A stretch of 64,000 bases of DNA from Lachnospiraceae bacterium (GCA_015056735.1 SVFT01000007.1:62001-126000); one strand, 5' to 3'; positions 28,213 to 37,580 are shown, numbered from the stretch's first letter. Program-made: numbers and translations. The notes: generated from the letters alone by a model not told the origin.

Positions 28213-29421
28213 ATGTTTCTGAAATTTTTTGACAAGCTCAAAGAAAAGGGACTGAAAGTAACGCTCGGTGAATGGCTGACGCTTCAGGAAGCACTGGACA
28301 AAGGACTGGCCTGCAGTTCCCTTACCGAGTTCTATTATCTTGCCCGCATGACGCTTGTAAAGAGCGAGGTCGAGTACGACAAGTTCGATATGGCATTTGA
28401 GGAGACGTTCAAAGGCGCGCAGTACGAGACAGAAGTCTCCAAACAGATGCTCAAGTGGCTCAATAAAGAAGAAATGAATGAAATGCTGCAGATGGAAGAG
28501 AAGCAGTGGCTCAATCAGCTTGAAGAGATCAAAGTTGACAAAGACGAAGTCGAACAGAAGTTTAAAGACCGTCTGCGCGATCAGGACAGCGAGCATAACG
28601 GCGGCAGCTTTTGGATCGGCACGATGGGCAAGACGAGCTTCGGCAACACCGGCGGCAATGTCGGCGGTGTTCGTGTCGGCGGCGCGACAGGCTATCAATC
28701 GGCGTTTGCTGTTGTAGGTGAGCGCAAATTCCGCGATTTTCGTAATGACCGTGTACTTGATAACCGACAGTTCCAGCAGGCGCTTCGCAGGCTGCGCGAG
28801 TTCTCGTCGAGACTTGATATTCCGAAGACAGAACTGGATATCAACGGCACGATCGATAAGACCTGTAATAACGGCGGATGTCTCCAGATCGTCATGGAGA
28901 AGCCGCGTAAGAACTCTGTGAAGCTCCTTCTCCTCATGGATTCCGGCGGGACGATGATCCCGTATACAGAATTGATGAATGAGCTTTTTCAGTCGATCAA
29001 TAAGTCCAATCATTATAAAGACGTTAAGTTCTACTATTTTCACAACTGTATTTACAGTCATGTTTACAAGACGCCCGAATGTGAGAACGGCGACTGGGTT
29101 GAGACGGAATGGCTGTTTCGGAATCTCGACAGCGATTACAAGGTGATCATCGTCGGAGATGCTGCAATGGCCCCGGAGGAGCTTTACTCGGAGACAGGCA
29201 ATTATCGCGGACCGAACAACGGTCTCTCCGGAATGGATTGGCTCCTTCTTTTGAAAAAACATTTTAAGAAGATCGTTTGGATGAATCCTAAAATGGCTCC
29301 CGGAAGAGCGCCCTGGCGCGAAGCGGAGACGGCTGTTAAGGAAGTCTTTCCGATGTACAAACTGACGGTTGCCGGATTGAATGAAGCGATGAATACGCTT
29401 ATGAAGAAAACAGGCAGATAG
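28213..29421 (+). CDS. VWA-domain protein, CoxE-like partner of the MoxR ATPase
   Basis: 402 residues. The N-terminal half is helical and charged, followed by a Gly-rich linker (about residues 130-158). The VWA-like domain starts near residue 236, with the metal site region LLLMDSGGTM. The canonical MIDAS is DxSxS; here the third position is Thr in a DSGGT arrangement, a variant also found in this subfamily. A long antisense frame covers the same region but is a coding shadow. It is cotranscribed with the MoxR gene. Confidence 0.82.
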   Translation: MFLKFFDKLKEKGLKVTLGEWLTLQEALDKGLACSSLTEFYYLARMTLVKSEVEYDKFDMAFEETFKGAQYETEVSKQMLKWLNKEEMNEMLQMEEKQWLNQLEEIKVDKDEVEQKFKDRLRDQDSEHNGGSFWIGTMGKTSFGNTGGNVGGVRVGGATGYQSAFAVVGERKFRDFRNDRVLDNRQFQQALRRLREFSSRLDIPKTELDINGTIDKTCNNGGCLQIVMEKPRKNSVKLLLLMDSGGTMIPYTELMNELFQSINKSNHYKDVKFYYFHNCIYSHVYKTPECENGDWVETEWLFRNLDSDYKVIIVGDAAMAPEELYSETGNYRGPNNGLSGMDWLLLLKKHFKKIVWMNPKMAPGRAPWREAETAVKEVFPMYKLTVAGLNEAMNTLMKKTGR

Positions 29422-29422
29422 G

Positions 29423-29452
29423 TTGTACAAGAAACGATCCCTGATGTAGAAT
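29423..29452 (+). promoter_or_regulatory. Candidate promoter of the nucleoside salvage operon
   Basis: TTGTAC (29423-29428), 18-base spacer, TAGAAT (29447-29452), 22 bases before the udp start. No clear operator is visible. Confidence 0.42.
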
Positions 29453-29474
29453 AATACAGGAAGGAGATGGGAAT

Positions 29475-30260
29475 ATGCATTATTCCAAAGATCCAAATAA
29501 GCAATATCATACTCAGGTGGGAAAAGGTGATGTCGGCCGCTATGTGATCATGCCGGGTGATCCGAAGCGATGCGCAAAGATCGCGGCGTATTTTGATGAT
29601 ATAAAGCTTGTTGCGGACAGCAGGGAGTATATGACATATACCGGAAAGCTTGACGGCGAGACCGTTTCCGTTACATCGACCGGCATCGGAGGACCTTCCG
29701 CATCGATCGCAATGGAGGAGCTTGTACGCGCCGGCGCGGATACGTTTATCAGGATCGGTACCTGCGGCGGGATGCAGCTTGATGTTTTAAGCGGTGATTC
29801 CGTGATCGCGCAGGCGGCGATCCGCATGGAAGGAACGACCAAAGAGTATGCGCCGATCGAATTTCCGGCAGTCGCAGACAGAACAGTTGTAAATGCGCTT
29901 GTTGATGCGGCAGAGTCTTTGAATCAGAGATATCATGTAGGTGTCGTACAGTGCAAGGACGCGTTCTATGGACAGCACAGTCCGGAACTGATGCCGGTAT
30001 CATACGAACTGATCAATAAATGGGAGGCTTGGAAGCGTCTTGGCTGCCTTGCATCCGAAATGGAATCGGCTGCGCTTTTTATTGTCGCAAGCATGCATCA
30101 TGTAAGATGCGGTTCCGTGTTCCTAGTTGTTGCAAACCAGGAACGTGAGAAGGAAGGCCTTGAGAATCCGGTCGTTCATGATACGGACATGGCGATCCGG
30201 ATCGCCGTGGAGGCACTTCGCAGACTGATCAAAGAGGATCGTGAGAAGAATAAAGCATAA
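29475..30260 (+). CDS. udp: Uridine phosphorylase
   Basis: 261 residues of the PNP/UDP phosphorylase family. The phosphate-binding GDPKRC segment lies at about 28-33, RIGTCGGMQ near residue 94, and the nucleoside-binding SEMESAALF near residue 194; the last is typical of the uridine-specific branch. It cleaves uridine to uracil and ribose 1-phosphate, which DeoB, encoded downstream, converts to ribose 5-phosphate. RBS AAGGAG is 8 bases before ATG 29475. First gene of the salvage operon. Confidence 0.9.
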   Translation: MHYSKDPNKQYHTQVGKGDVGRYVIMPGDPKRCAKIAAYFDDIKLVADSREYMTYTGKLDGETVSVTSTGIGGPSASIAMEELVRAGADTFIRIGTCGGMQLDVLSGDSVIAQAAIRMEGTTKEYAPIEFPAVADRTVVNALVDAAESLNQRYHVGVVQCKDAFYGQHSPELMPVSYELINKWEAWKRLGCLASEMESAALFIVASMHHVRCGSVFLVVANQEREKEGLENPVVHDTDMAIRIAVEALRRLIKEDREKNKA

Positions 30261-30277
30261 TCAAAGGTGGTGCTTTC

Positions 30278-30967
30278 GTGAAATGGTTTAAGCGCGTTGC
30301 ATTGCCGGACATTTTATTGGCGCTGGGCGGCGTATTCCTGATCTCATTGGGAGCCGCTTTTAACAACCGCGCGGGCCTTGGTAACGATTCGATCGGTATA
30401 TTGTATGACGGCCTGCGCGCGTCTATGAACTGGACGACAGATCAGCTTGGAATGGCGTCCAATATCGTCAATGCATCTTTAACAGTTGTTCTTTTTATCC
30501 TTGCAAGAAAATATATCAGTATCGGGACATTGATCTATTTTTTACCGTACGGTTTATTTACGGATATCAATGTGGCCTTATACGACATGATCCCCTATCA
30601 TGATGCATTCTGGGTACGGTGTATTCTTTGCATTGCGGGGAATCTTCTTCTTTACGTTGGCGTTTCCATGTATGTAACGGTCGATATCGGTGTTGATCCT
30701 TTTACCGGAACGGTCCTTTATTTACGTGACGTTACCGGAAAAGAATATCGGATCGTAAAGATCGTTTTTGATGTATGCCTTGTTCTGATCGGCTTTTTCC
30801 TGGGCGGAAAGCTTGGCGTTGTGACGGTTGTCGCATCGGTCGCAGCCGGTCCGATCATTCAGTTTCTGACAGGAAGAATGCAAAGGATCTATTTCAAAGA
30901 TAAGATTGCAACTGTTCAACAGGAATCACAAGTCAAAGGAGGAAAAGAAGATGGGTACACCTCATAA
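30278..30967 (+). CDS. YczE/YitT-like membrane protein in the nucleoside operon
   Basis: 229 residues with five or six hydrophobic helices (about 10-30, 50-75, 80-100, 110-132, 155-180, 185-205). The repeated glycine-rich, weakly polar segments and overall layout resemble the YczE/YyaS/YitT group of Firmicute membrane proteins. GTG start at 30278 with AAAGGTGG upstream. Its last 17 bases overlap deoD. Position between two nucleoside phosphorylases suggests a role in nucleoside, base or sugar transport; this is inference only. Confidence 0.75.
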   Translation: MKWFKRVALPDILLALGGVFLISLGAAFNNRAGLGNDSIGILYDGLRASMNWTTDQLGMASNIVNASLTVVLFILARKYISIGTLIYFLPYGLFTDINVALYDMIPYHDAFWVRCILCIAGNLLLYVGVSMYVTVDIGVDPFTGTVLYLRDVTGKEYRIVKIVFDVCLVLIGFFLGGKLGVVTVVASVAAGPIIQFLTGRMQRIYFKDKIATVQQESQVKGGKEDGYTS

Positions 30968-31652
30968 CAGTGCACAAAAGGGAGATATTGCAAAAACAGT
31001 TTTAATGCCGGGGGATCCGCTCCGTGCGAAATTCATTGCAGACACATATCTTGAGAATGTAAAGCAGTTTAATGCCGTCCGTAATATGTTCGGCTATACA
31101 GGAACATATAAGGGAAAAGAGATTTCCGTAATGGGCGGTGGAATGGGTATTCCGTCGATCGGCATCTATTCTTACGAACTGTTCCATATGTACGATGTTG
31201 ACAACATTATCCGTATCGGCAGTGCCGGTGCGCTTTCGGATGATCTGAACCTGATGGATATCGTGATCGCACAGGGGGCTTCCACCGATTCCAATTACGG
31301 ATATCAGTACAATTTCCCGGGACACTTTACGCCCATTGCGGATTTTGACCTTTTGCAGAAAGCAGTTGCGGTCGCTAAGGAGCAGGGCACAAAGGTGACG
31401 GTTGGTAACGTATTCAGTTCCGACATATTCTACAATGCCGATAAGACTGTCAGCGATCGTCTTAAAGCGATGGGAATTCTCTGCGTTGAGATGGAATCGG
31501 CAGGTCTTTATTACAATGCGGCATTTGCCAACAAGCATGCGCTTACGATCCTGACCATTTCCGATCATCTCTATAAGACGGAGGAGCTCTCTGCCGATGA
31601 GCGCCAGACAGGCTTTAAGAAGATGATGGAGATCGCGCTGAATCTTGCATAA
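30951..31652 (+). CDS. deoD: Purine nucleoside phosphorylase, DeoD type
   Basis: 233 residues, hexameric family. It starts MGTPHNSAQKGDIAKTVLMP, has the phosphate-binding GDPLRAKFIA at about 22-31, RIGSAGAL near residue 86 and VEMESAGLY near residue 178. It releases adenine, guanine or hypoxanthine plus (deoxy)ribose 1-phosphate. ATG 30951 follows AAAGGAGG inside the end of the upstream gene, so translation is probably coupled. Confidence 0.96.
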   Translation: MGTPHNSAQKGDIAKTVLMPGDPLRAKFIADTYLENVKQFNAVRNMFGYTGTYKGKEISVMGGGMGIPSIGIYSYELFHMYDVDNIIRIGSAGALSDDLNLMDIVIAQGASTDSNYGYQYNFPGHFTPIADFDLLQKAVAVAKEQGTKVTVGNVFSSDIFYNADKTVSDRLKAMGILCVEMESAGLYYNAAFANKHALTILTISDHLYKTEELSADERQTGFKKMMEIALNLA

Positions 31653-31679
31653 TATGAATTGAAACGGAGATTCTTAATC

Positions 31680-32333
31680 ATGGACATCAAAGAGATCTTA
31701 AAACATGTAGATCATACATTACTGCAGCAGACAAGCACATGGCCCGAGATCAAAGAGATCTGCGATGATGCGATGCTCTATGGCACGGCATCCGTCTGCA
31801 TACCGCCTTCCTTCGTGAAGCAGGCAAAGGAGTATGTCGGGGATAAAATGGCTGTATGCACGGTCATCGGTTTTCCGAACGGCTATATGACCACGGCTGT
31901 CAAGGAATTTGAGACAAAAGATGCGCTTGCCGGCGGTGCTGATGAGATCGATATGGTCATCAACGTCGGTTGGGTCAAGGAAAAACGCTATGACCTTGTG
32001 GAGGAGGAGATCCGCCTCCTGAAAAAGGCCTGCGGTGATAAGATCCTGAAGGTCATCATTGAAACCTGCCTCCTGACAGATGATGAAAAGATCGAAATGT
32101 GTCATGTTGTTACGAAAGCCGGTGCGGATTATATCAAGACATCAACCGGTTTTTCAACAGGCGGCGCAACATTTGATGATGTCGCGCTGTTCGCAAAGCA
32201 TGTCGGTGAGAATGTGAAGATCAAGGCTGCCGGCGGGATCTCGTCTCTTGAAGATGCAGAGAAGTTCCTTTCTCTCGGTGCAGAGAGGCTCGGGACAAGC
32301 CGTGTGATCAAGATCGTGAAAGCATCGAACTAA
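31680..32333 (+). CDS. deoC: Deoxyribose-phosphate aldolase
   Basis: 217 residues, class I aldolase barrel. The Schiff-base lysine lies in [22 protein letters not shown] (Lys near residue 151), and a second conserved lysine in [10 protein letters not shown] near residue 180. It splits deoxyribose 5-phosphate into glyceraldehyde 3-phosphate and acetaldehyde. The ATG at 31680 is preferred over the TTG at 31659; GGAG lies 10 bases upstream. Confidence 0.96.
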   Translation: MDIKEILKHVDHTLLQQTSTWPEIKEICDDAMLYGTASVCIPPSFVKQAKEYVGDKMAVCTVIGFPNGYMTTAVKEFETKDALAGGADEIDMVINVGWVKEKRYDLVEEEIRLLKKACGDKILKVIIETCLLTDDEKIEMCHVVTKAGADYIKTSTGFSTGGATFDDVALFAKHVGENVKIKAAGGISSLEDAEKFLSLGAERLGTSRVIKIVKASN

Positions 32334-32346
32334 GGAGATGAACCTT

Positions 32347-33537
32347 ATGAAAAAATATAACCGTGTATTTGTTGTCGTTATGGATTCACTTGGCGTTGGT
32401 GCCATGCCGGATTCTGAGAAGTTTGGCGATGTCGGTGTGAATACACTGGGACATATTTCGGAATCCGTTGAATCATTCAGGATCCCGAACCTTCAAAAAC
32501 TCGGAATGGCCAATATCACGCCTCTTAAACAGGTTGCGGCTGTTTCCGATCCGATGGGTCTATACGGAAAACTTGCGGAAAAGAGCAACGGTAAAGATAC
32601 GATGACCGGTCATTGGGAGATGATGGGCCTTCACGTGACGAAGCCTTTTCAGACGTTTACCGACACAGGATTTCCGCCGGAACTGATCAAAGAGCTTGAG
32701 GAGAAGACCGGTCATAAAGTGATCGGCAACAAGAGCGCAAGCGGAACCGAGATCCTGGATGAACTTGCGGAAGAAGAGATCGCGACAGGTCATATGATCG
32801 TTTATACTTCCGCCGACTCCGTATTGCAGATCTGCGGTAACGAGGAAACGTTTGACTTAAAGGAACTGTATCGTTGCTGTGAAATCGCAAGAGAGATCAC
32901 GATGAAGGATGAATGGAAAGTCGGCCGTATCATCGCGAGACCTTATGTCGGCAAGAAAAAGGGTGAATTCGTTCGTACGAGCAATCGTCATGATTATGCG
33001 CTTAAACCGTTCGGCCCGACGGTATTGAATGCCATGAAGGACGCCGGACTGGATGTGATCTCCGTTGGCAAGATCAATGATATCTTTGTCGGAGAAGGTA
33101 TTACCGAATCCAATCGTTCCAAGAGCTCCGTTCACGGTATGGAACAGACGATCGAGATCGCAGGACGCGATTTTAAGGGCATCTGTTTTACCAATCTGGT
33201 AGATTTTGATGCACTTTGGGGGCATCGGCGCAATCCGGAGGGGTATGCACAGGAAATCGAGAAGTTTGATGTAAATCTGGGGAAGCTTCTGGATGCTCTT
33301 CGCGATGATGATCTTCTCATCATTACGGCTGACCATGGAAATGATCCAACCTATACGGGTACTGATCACACCAGAGAGAAGGTTCCGTTCCTTGCGTATG
33401 CCAAAACGCTGGAGCATAAGGGAGAACTTCCCGAGAAGGATACATTTGCCGTGATCGGCGCCACGATCGCCGAAAATTTTGGCGTTCAAATGCCGGATGG
33501 ATGCATCGGCACATCGATTCTGAGCGAATTACAATGA
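32347..33537 (+). CDS. deoB: Phosphopentomutase
   Basis: 396 residues of the alkaline phosphatase superfamily. The metal site motif [14 protein letters not shown] lies near residues 10-23, the catalytic threonine in [10 protein letters not shown] near residue 84, and the late metal ligands in [16 protein letters not shown] near residues 329-344. It interconverts (deoxy)ribose 1- and 5-phosphates, linking Udp and DeoD to DeoC and to the pentose phosphate pool. ATG 32347 is chosen because AGGAG (32333-32337) abuts the upstream ATG 32338 but lies 9 bases from this one. Confidence 0.96.
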   Translation: MKKYNRVFVVVMDSLGVGAMPDSEKFGDVGVNTLGHISESVESFRIPNLQKLGMANITPLKQVAAVSDPMGLYGKLAEKSNGKDTMTGHWEMMGLHVTKPFQTFTDTGFPPELIKELEEKTGHKVIGNKSASGTEILDELAEEEIATGHMIVYTSADSVLQICGNEETFDLKELYRCCEIAREITMKDEWKVGRIIARPYVGKKKGEFVRTSNRHDYALKPFGPTVLNAMKDAGLDVISVGKINDIFVGEGITESNRSKSSVHGMEQTIEIAGRDFKGICFTNLVDFDALWGHRRNPEGYAQEIEKFDVNLGKLLDALRDDDLLIITADHGNDPTYTGTDHTREKVPFLAYAKTLEHKGELPEKDTFAVIGATIAENFGVQMPDGCIGTSILSELQ

Positions 33538-33550
33538 TCGGAGAAAAGTG

Positions 33551-33967
33551 ATGGAAGTTGATTACAAAGGATTGATCAGGAAGGCTTTTGAAGCCAGAAA
33601 GCATGCTTATGCGCCTTATTCGCAGTTTTACGTGGGCGCGGCACTTCTTTGCAAAGACGGGAGTGTATACCAGGGATGTAATATCGAGAATGCTGCGTTT
33701 ACGCCCGGAAACTGCGGAGAGAGAACTGCGATCTTTAAAGCGGTGTATGACGGGCATAAGGATTTTCGTGCGATCGCGATCGTTGCAGGCAAAGACGATG
33801 ATCATATAGAGTTTGGCGGGCCCTGCGGTGTCTGCCGACAGGTTATGATGGAGTTTTGCAATCCGGATACATTTGAGATCATTATGGCAAAGAGTGAAGA
33901 CGAATACATCGTTAAGACACTTGGTGAACTCTTGCCGTTTGGGTTTGGCCCGGAGAATCTTGCATGA
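33551..33967 (+). CDS. cdd: Cytidine deaminase
   Basis: 138 residues, the small tetrameric type. Zinc ligands are Cys55 in NCGERTA (with catalytic Glu57) and Cys92/Cys95 in PCGVCRQ. It converts cytidine and deoxycytidine to uridine and deoxyuridine, substrates for Udp. GGAG at 33540-33543 supports ATG 33551. Its stop overlaps the rnhA start (ATGA). Confidence 0.96.
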   Translation: MEVDYKGLIRKAFEARKHAYAPYSQFYVGAALLCKDGSVYQGCNIENAAFTPGNCGERTAIFKAVYDGHKDFRAIAIVAGKDDDHIEFGGPCGVCRQVMMEFCNPDTFEIIMAKSEDEYIVKTLGELLPFGFGPENLA

Positions 33968-34443
33968 AAGTAACCTTATATTCGGACGGTTCTGCACGTG
34001 GAAACCCGGATGGGCCCGGCGGTTTCGGGACGATCCTGAAATACACAGATCCAAAGGGTCAGACGCACGTACGTGAATACAGCGGTGGATTTAAAAAGAC
34101 AACCAATAATCGAATGGAACTTCTTGGCGTGATCACAGGACTTGAGGCGCTTACGAAACCATGTGATGTTGAAGTCGTTTCCGATTCCAAATATGTAACG
34201 GATGCGTTTAACCAGCACTGGATCGATAAGTGGCAGAGTACCGGATGGAAGACAAAGAACGGTTCCGTAAAAAATATACCGCTTTGGAAGCGTCTCCTGA
34301 AGGCGATGGAGCCGCATCGTGTTACGTTTACATGGGTGAAAGGACATAACGGACACCCCGAGAATGAGCGATGCGACGCGCTTGCCACCTCAGCGGCAGA
34401 CGGCGATGAGTTGCTTGACGACACACTAGATATAGTAGTATAA
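33964..34443 (+). CDS. rnhA: Ribonuclease HI
   Basis: 159 residues. Acidic catalytic residues are in YSDGSARGNPGG-like YSDGSARGNPDG (residues 6-17), RMELLGVI (Glu near 48), SDSKYV (Asp near 70) and the late ERCDALA aspartate near 138. It degrades the RNA strand of RNA-DNA hybrids. It ends the nucleoside operon by an ATGA overlap with cdd. An RNase HII gene also lies in this window at 46700. Confidence 0.95.
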   Translation: MKVTLYSDGSARGNPDGPGGFGTILKYTDPKGQTHVREYSGGFKKTTNNRMELLGVITGLEALTKPCDVEVVSDSKYVTDAFNQHWIDKWQSTGWKTKNGSVKNIPLWKRLLKAMEPHRVTFTWVKGHNGHPENERCDALATSAADGDELLDDTLDIVV

Positions 34444-34444
34444 T
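34415..34444 (+). promoter_or_regulatory. Promoter of the 54-residue membrane peptide gene
   Basis: TTGACG (34415-34420), 18-base spacer and a perfect TATAAT (34439-34444), lying over the 3' end of rnhA. Confidence 0.65.
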
Positions 34445-34478
34445 ATTTCCAGCTTAACAAGCGAAGGGAGAGAGGACC

Positions 34479-34643
34479 ATGGAGAATCTAATCGAATTCT
34501 TACGATATTTTATTTCGTACTTAAGCGTGTTCCTTTTGATCGTTTTTCTGGTTGTTGTAGCCTGTGTGATCGGAGTGAAGTGGCGTAAAGCCAAGGATGC
34601 CAAGAAAGCGAAGGAAATGCAGGAAGCCGGAGACAGAGCATAG
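34479..34643 (+). CDS. Small single-span membrane protein, 54 residues
   Basis: ATG 34479 to TAG 34641-34643. A polar N-terminus of about 8 residues is followed by a strongly hydrophobic helix (FLRYFISYLSVFLLIVFLVV and on to about residue 29), then a positively charged tail rich in Lys and Ala, predicting an N-out/C-in single span. GAGG lies just upstream of the start. The gene has its own promoter (34415-34444) and its own terminator (34661-34688), so it is a monocistronic small-protein gene. I do not recognise a family and assign no function. Confidence 0.72.
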   Translation: MENLIEFLRYFISYLSVFLLIVFLVVVACVIGVKWRKAKDAKKAKEMQEAGDRA

Positions 34644-34660
34644 AGTGTCATCGGATGACG

Positions 34661-34688
34661 AGAGCGTACTTTTTGTACGCTCTTTTTT
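34661..34688 (+). terminator. Intrinsic terminator of the small membrane protein gene
   Basis: Stem AGAGCGTAC (34661-34669) with GTACGCTCT (34675-34683), 5-base loop, then T run 34684-34688. Confidence 0.88.
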
Positions 34689-34733
34689 ACTTTTTGTACG
34701 GATTTTGCGCTTCTTTTTTGTGTGTTATGCGAC

Positions 34734-34765
34734 TTGACAGCTGGGAAGCAATATTATAGTATAAT
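34734..34765 (+). promoter_or_regulatory. Promoter region of nrdD-nrdG-dut
   Basis: A perfect TTGACA (34734-34739) is followed by TAGTAT at 17 bases (34757-34762) or by a perfect TATAAT at 20 bases (34760-34765); either could serve as -10. The 5' leader to ATG 34833 is about 60 bases and includes a weak NrdR-box-like element at 34794-34809. Confidence 0.6.
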
Positions 34766-34832
34766 ACAAGATGTTGTGTTTTGACGACACGGCACTGACT
34801 ATATCGTGTTATTGCAGTGGGAGGAATAAGAC

Positions 34833-37019
34833 ATGGGCGTTACAGCGGAAAAACAGGCTGACGGCATCGATTATGGAAAAGAATATACACCGAATCGAGA
34901 GATGTGGGTCGTAAAAAAAGACGGAAGCAAAGAAGCTTTCAATGTACAGAAAGTCATTAATGCTGTCGGAAAGTCCGCCTATCGTGCCCTTACGAAATTC
35001 ACGGAAGACGATCAGCGTCATATCTGTGAATTCGTGATCCGTAAGGTCGAAGAACTTGATACAGACGATGTGCCGATCCAGATCATGCACAATATCGTGG
35101 AATCCGCGCTGGAAGAAGTGAAACCCATCGTCGCAAAAAGCTATCGCGATTATCGGAATTACAAGCAGGATTTTGTCCGCATGCTTGATGACGTGTACAA
35201 GAAGAGCCAGTCGATCATGTATGTGGGTGACAAAGAGAACGCCAATACCGACTCTGCGCTTGTTTCTACCAAGAGAAGTCTCGTGTTTAACCAGCTCAAC
35301 AAAGAACTTTATCAGAAATTCTTTATGACGACCGAAGAGATTCAGGCCTGTCGTGACGGTTATATCTATGTGCATGACATGTCTGCGAGACGTGATACGA
35401 TGAACTGCTGTCTCTTTGATGTAGAGCACGTATTAAAGGGCGGCTTCGAAATGGGTAATATCTGGTACAATGAGCCCAAATCTCTGGATGTCGCTTTTGA
35501 TGTGATCGGTGATATCGTATTGAGTGCTGCCAGCCAGCAATACGGCGGTTTTACCGTTCCGAGCGTTGATCTGATCCTTGAGCCGTATGCCGAGAAATCC
35601 TATAAACGCAACATTGAAAAATACGAACGTCTCGGGATCGACCATGAGACGGCTGAAGCGGAGAGCTACGCGGACGTTGTCAAGGAATTTGAACAGGGAT
35701 TCCAGGGATGGGAGTATAAGTTCAATACAGTCGCTTCCTCTAGAGGGGACTATCCGTTTATCACTGTAACGGCAGGTACAGGTACCGGACGTTTTGCCAG
35801 ACTGGCGACGATCTCGATGCTTAATGTCAGAAGAAGAGGTCAGGGGAAAAAGGAGTGCAAGAAGCCGGTTCTTTTCCCGAAGATCGTTTTCTTATATGAT
35901 GAAAATCTGCACGGACCTGGCAAAGAACTGGAAGATGTTTTTGAAGCGGGTGTAAGATGTTCTGCCAAGACGATGTATCCCGACTGGCTTTCTCTTACCG
36001 GACGCGGCTATATCGCCAGCATGTACAAACGCTACGGCAAGATCATTTCCCCGATGGGATGCAGAGCATTTCTTTCTCCCTGGTATGAGAGAGGCGGCAT
36101 GTACCCGGCAGACGAGAATGATACGCCGATCTTCGTCGGACGTTTCAATATCGGTGCGGTATCGCTTCATTTACCTATGATCCTTGCGAAGGCGCGCCAT
36201 GAGAGTAAAGATTTTTATGAAGTGCTTGATTATTATCTGAATCTGATCCGCCAGCTTCACATTCGTACATATGCATATCTGGGTGAGATGCGCGCATCAA
36301 CCAATCCGCTTGCATACTGCGAAGGAGGTTTTTTAAACGGCCATCTGAAGCTTACCGATAAGATCAAACCGCTTTTGAAATATGCAACTGCAAGTTTCGG
36401 CATCACGGCACTGAATGAACTGCAGGAACTCTATAACGGCAAGTCTCTTGTTGAAGACGGACAGTTTGCCCTGGATGTTTTGGACTACATCAATAAAGAG
36501 ATCGACCGTTTCAAGAAAGAGGACGGAAACCTTTATGCGATCTATGGCACACCGGCAGAGAATCTCTGCGGTTTGCAGGTAAAGCAGTTCAGAAAGAAAT
36601 ACGGTATTGTGGAAGGGGTATCCGACAGAGAGTATGTCAGCAACAGTTTCCACTGCCATGTAACGGAAGATATCACGCCAATCGAGAAGCAGGATAAGGA
36701 ATATCGCTTCTGGGAGCTTTCTAACGGTGGAAAGATCCAGTATGTAAAATACCCGATCGATTACAATATTGAGGCGATCAAGACACTGATCCGTCGTGCA
36801 ATGGAAATGGGCCTTTATGAAGGCGTCAATCTATCTCTTGCATATTGTGACGACTGCGGTCATCAGGAACTGGAAATGGACGTGTGCCCGAAATGCGGCA
36901 GCCGCAACCTGACCAAGATCGACAGGATGAACGGTTATCTGTCCTATTCCCGTGTTCACGGCGATACACGTTTGAACGATGCCAAGATGGCTGAGATCGC
37001 CGACAGACTGAGTATGTAA
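34833..37019 (+). CDS. nrdD: Anaerobic (class III) ribonucleoside-triphosphate reductase
   Basis: 728 residues. An N-terminal ATP-cone (about 22-115) senses nucleotides; the large ten-stranded barrel domain follows, with conserved TMNCCLFD and RCSAKTMYP cysteine regions. A C-terminal zinc site is formed by Cys672, Cys675, Cys685 and Cys688 (CDDC and CPKC). The glycyl radical site is Gly701 in RMNGYLSYSR. It reduces NTPs to dNTPs only in the absence of oxygen, which marks the organism as at least facultatively anaerobic. RBS GGGAGGA. The activase nrdG follows 16 bases later. Confidence 0.96.
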   Translation: MGVTAEKQADGIDYGKEYTPNREMWVVKKDGSKEAFNVQKVINAVGKSAYRALTKFTEDDQRHICEFVIRKVEELDTDDVPIQIMHNIVESALEEVKPIVAKSYRDYRNYKQDFVRMLDDVYKKSQSIMYVGDKENANTDSALVSTKRSLVFNQLNKELYQKFFMTTEEIQACRDGYIYVHDMSARRDTMNCCLFDVEHVLKGGFEMGNIWYNEPKSLDVAFDVIGDIVLSAASQQYGGFTVPSVDLILEPYAEKSYKRNIEKYERLGIDHETAEAESYADVVKEFEQGFQGWEYKFNTVASSRGDYPFITVTAGTGTGRFARLATISMLNVRRRGQGKKECKKPVLFPKIVFLYDENLHGPGKELEDVFEAGVRCSAKTMYPDWLSLTGRGYIASMYKRYGKIISPMGCRAFLSPWYERGGMYPADENDTPIFVGRFNIGAVSLHLPMILAKARHESKDFYEVLDYYLNLIRQLHIRTYAYLGEMRASTNPLAYCEGGFLNGHLKLTDKIKPLLKYATASFGITALNELQELYNGKSLVEDGQFALDVLDYINKEIDRFKKEDGNLYAIYGTPAENLCGLQVKQFRKKYGIVEGVSDREYVSNSFHCHVTEDITPIEKQDKEYRFWELSNGGKIQYVKYPIDYNIEAIKTLIRRAMEMGLYEGVNLSLAYCDDCGHQELEMDVCPKCGSRNLTKIDRMNGYLSYSRVHGDTRLNDAKMAEIADRLSM

Positions 37020-37035
37020 CATGCAGGAGTAAATC

Positions 37036-37545
37036 ATGAGATATCATAATATAACAAAGGACGACATGCTCAACGGTGACGGATTGCGTGTCGTGCTCTG
37101 GGTCGCGGGATGTTCGCATTGCTGTAAGGAATGCCAGAATCCGATCACCTGGGATCCGAACGGCGGACTGCCCTTTGATGAAGCGGCAAAGCAGGAGATC
37201 TTTGAACAGTTAGAGCATTCATATATTTCAGGAATCACATTTTCCGGCGGAGATCCGCTTCATCCTGCGAACAGGACAGATGTGCGGAATTTAATGGAAG
37301 AGATTAAAACGAAGTATCCCGACAAGACGATCTGGCTCTACACAGGTGACTCCTGGGAAAACATCATGCATTATCCGCTTATGAAGTATGTGGATGTTGT
37401 GGTGGACGGTGAATTTCATATTGAAGAACGCGATGTGAAACTCCTGTGGAAGGGAAGCAGAAATCAACGCGTGATCGACGTGCAAAAAAGCCTCAGGCAG
37501 ACAGATCCGGGTATTCCGATCCTGCACTGCGGCGATTATGAATAA
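37036..37545 (+). CDS. nrdG: Anaerobic ribonucleotide reductase activating protein (radical SAM)
   Basis: 169 residues. Cys26, Cys30 and Cys33 form the CX3CX2C [4Fe-4S] site (GCSHCCKECQNP), with the SAM-binding TFSGGDPLHP near residue 75. It generates the glycyl radical on NrdD. It lies immediately after nrdD. Confidence 0.95.
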   Translation: MRYHNITKDDMLNGDGLRVVLWVAGCSHCCKECQNPITWDPNGGLPFDEAAKQEIFEQLEHSYISGITFSGGDPLHPANRTDVRNLMEEIKTKYPDKTIWLYTGDSWENIMHYPLMKYVDVVVDGEFHIEERDVKLLWKGSRNQRVIDVQKSLRQTDPGIPILHCGDYE

Positions 37546-37580
37546 AAACCTCAAATCAAACTAAACAATGGAGAACAGAC

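Noticed and set aside
28126..29496. A 456-codon open frame on the minus strand, opposite the VWA gene
   Set aside because: It lies wholly over well-supported plus-strand genes, has no RBS, and its product is Phe/Leu/Arg-rich with no recognisable domain; it is a coding shadow caused by codon bias.
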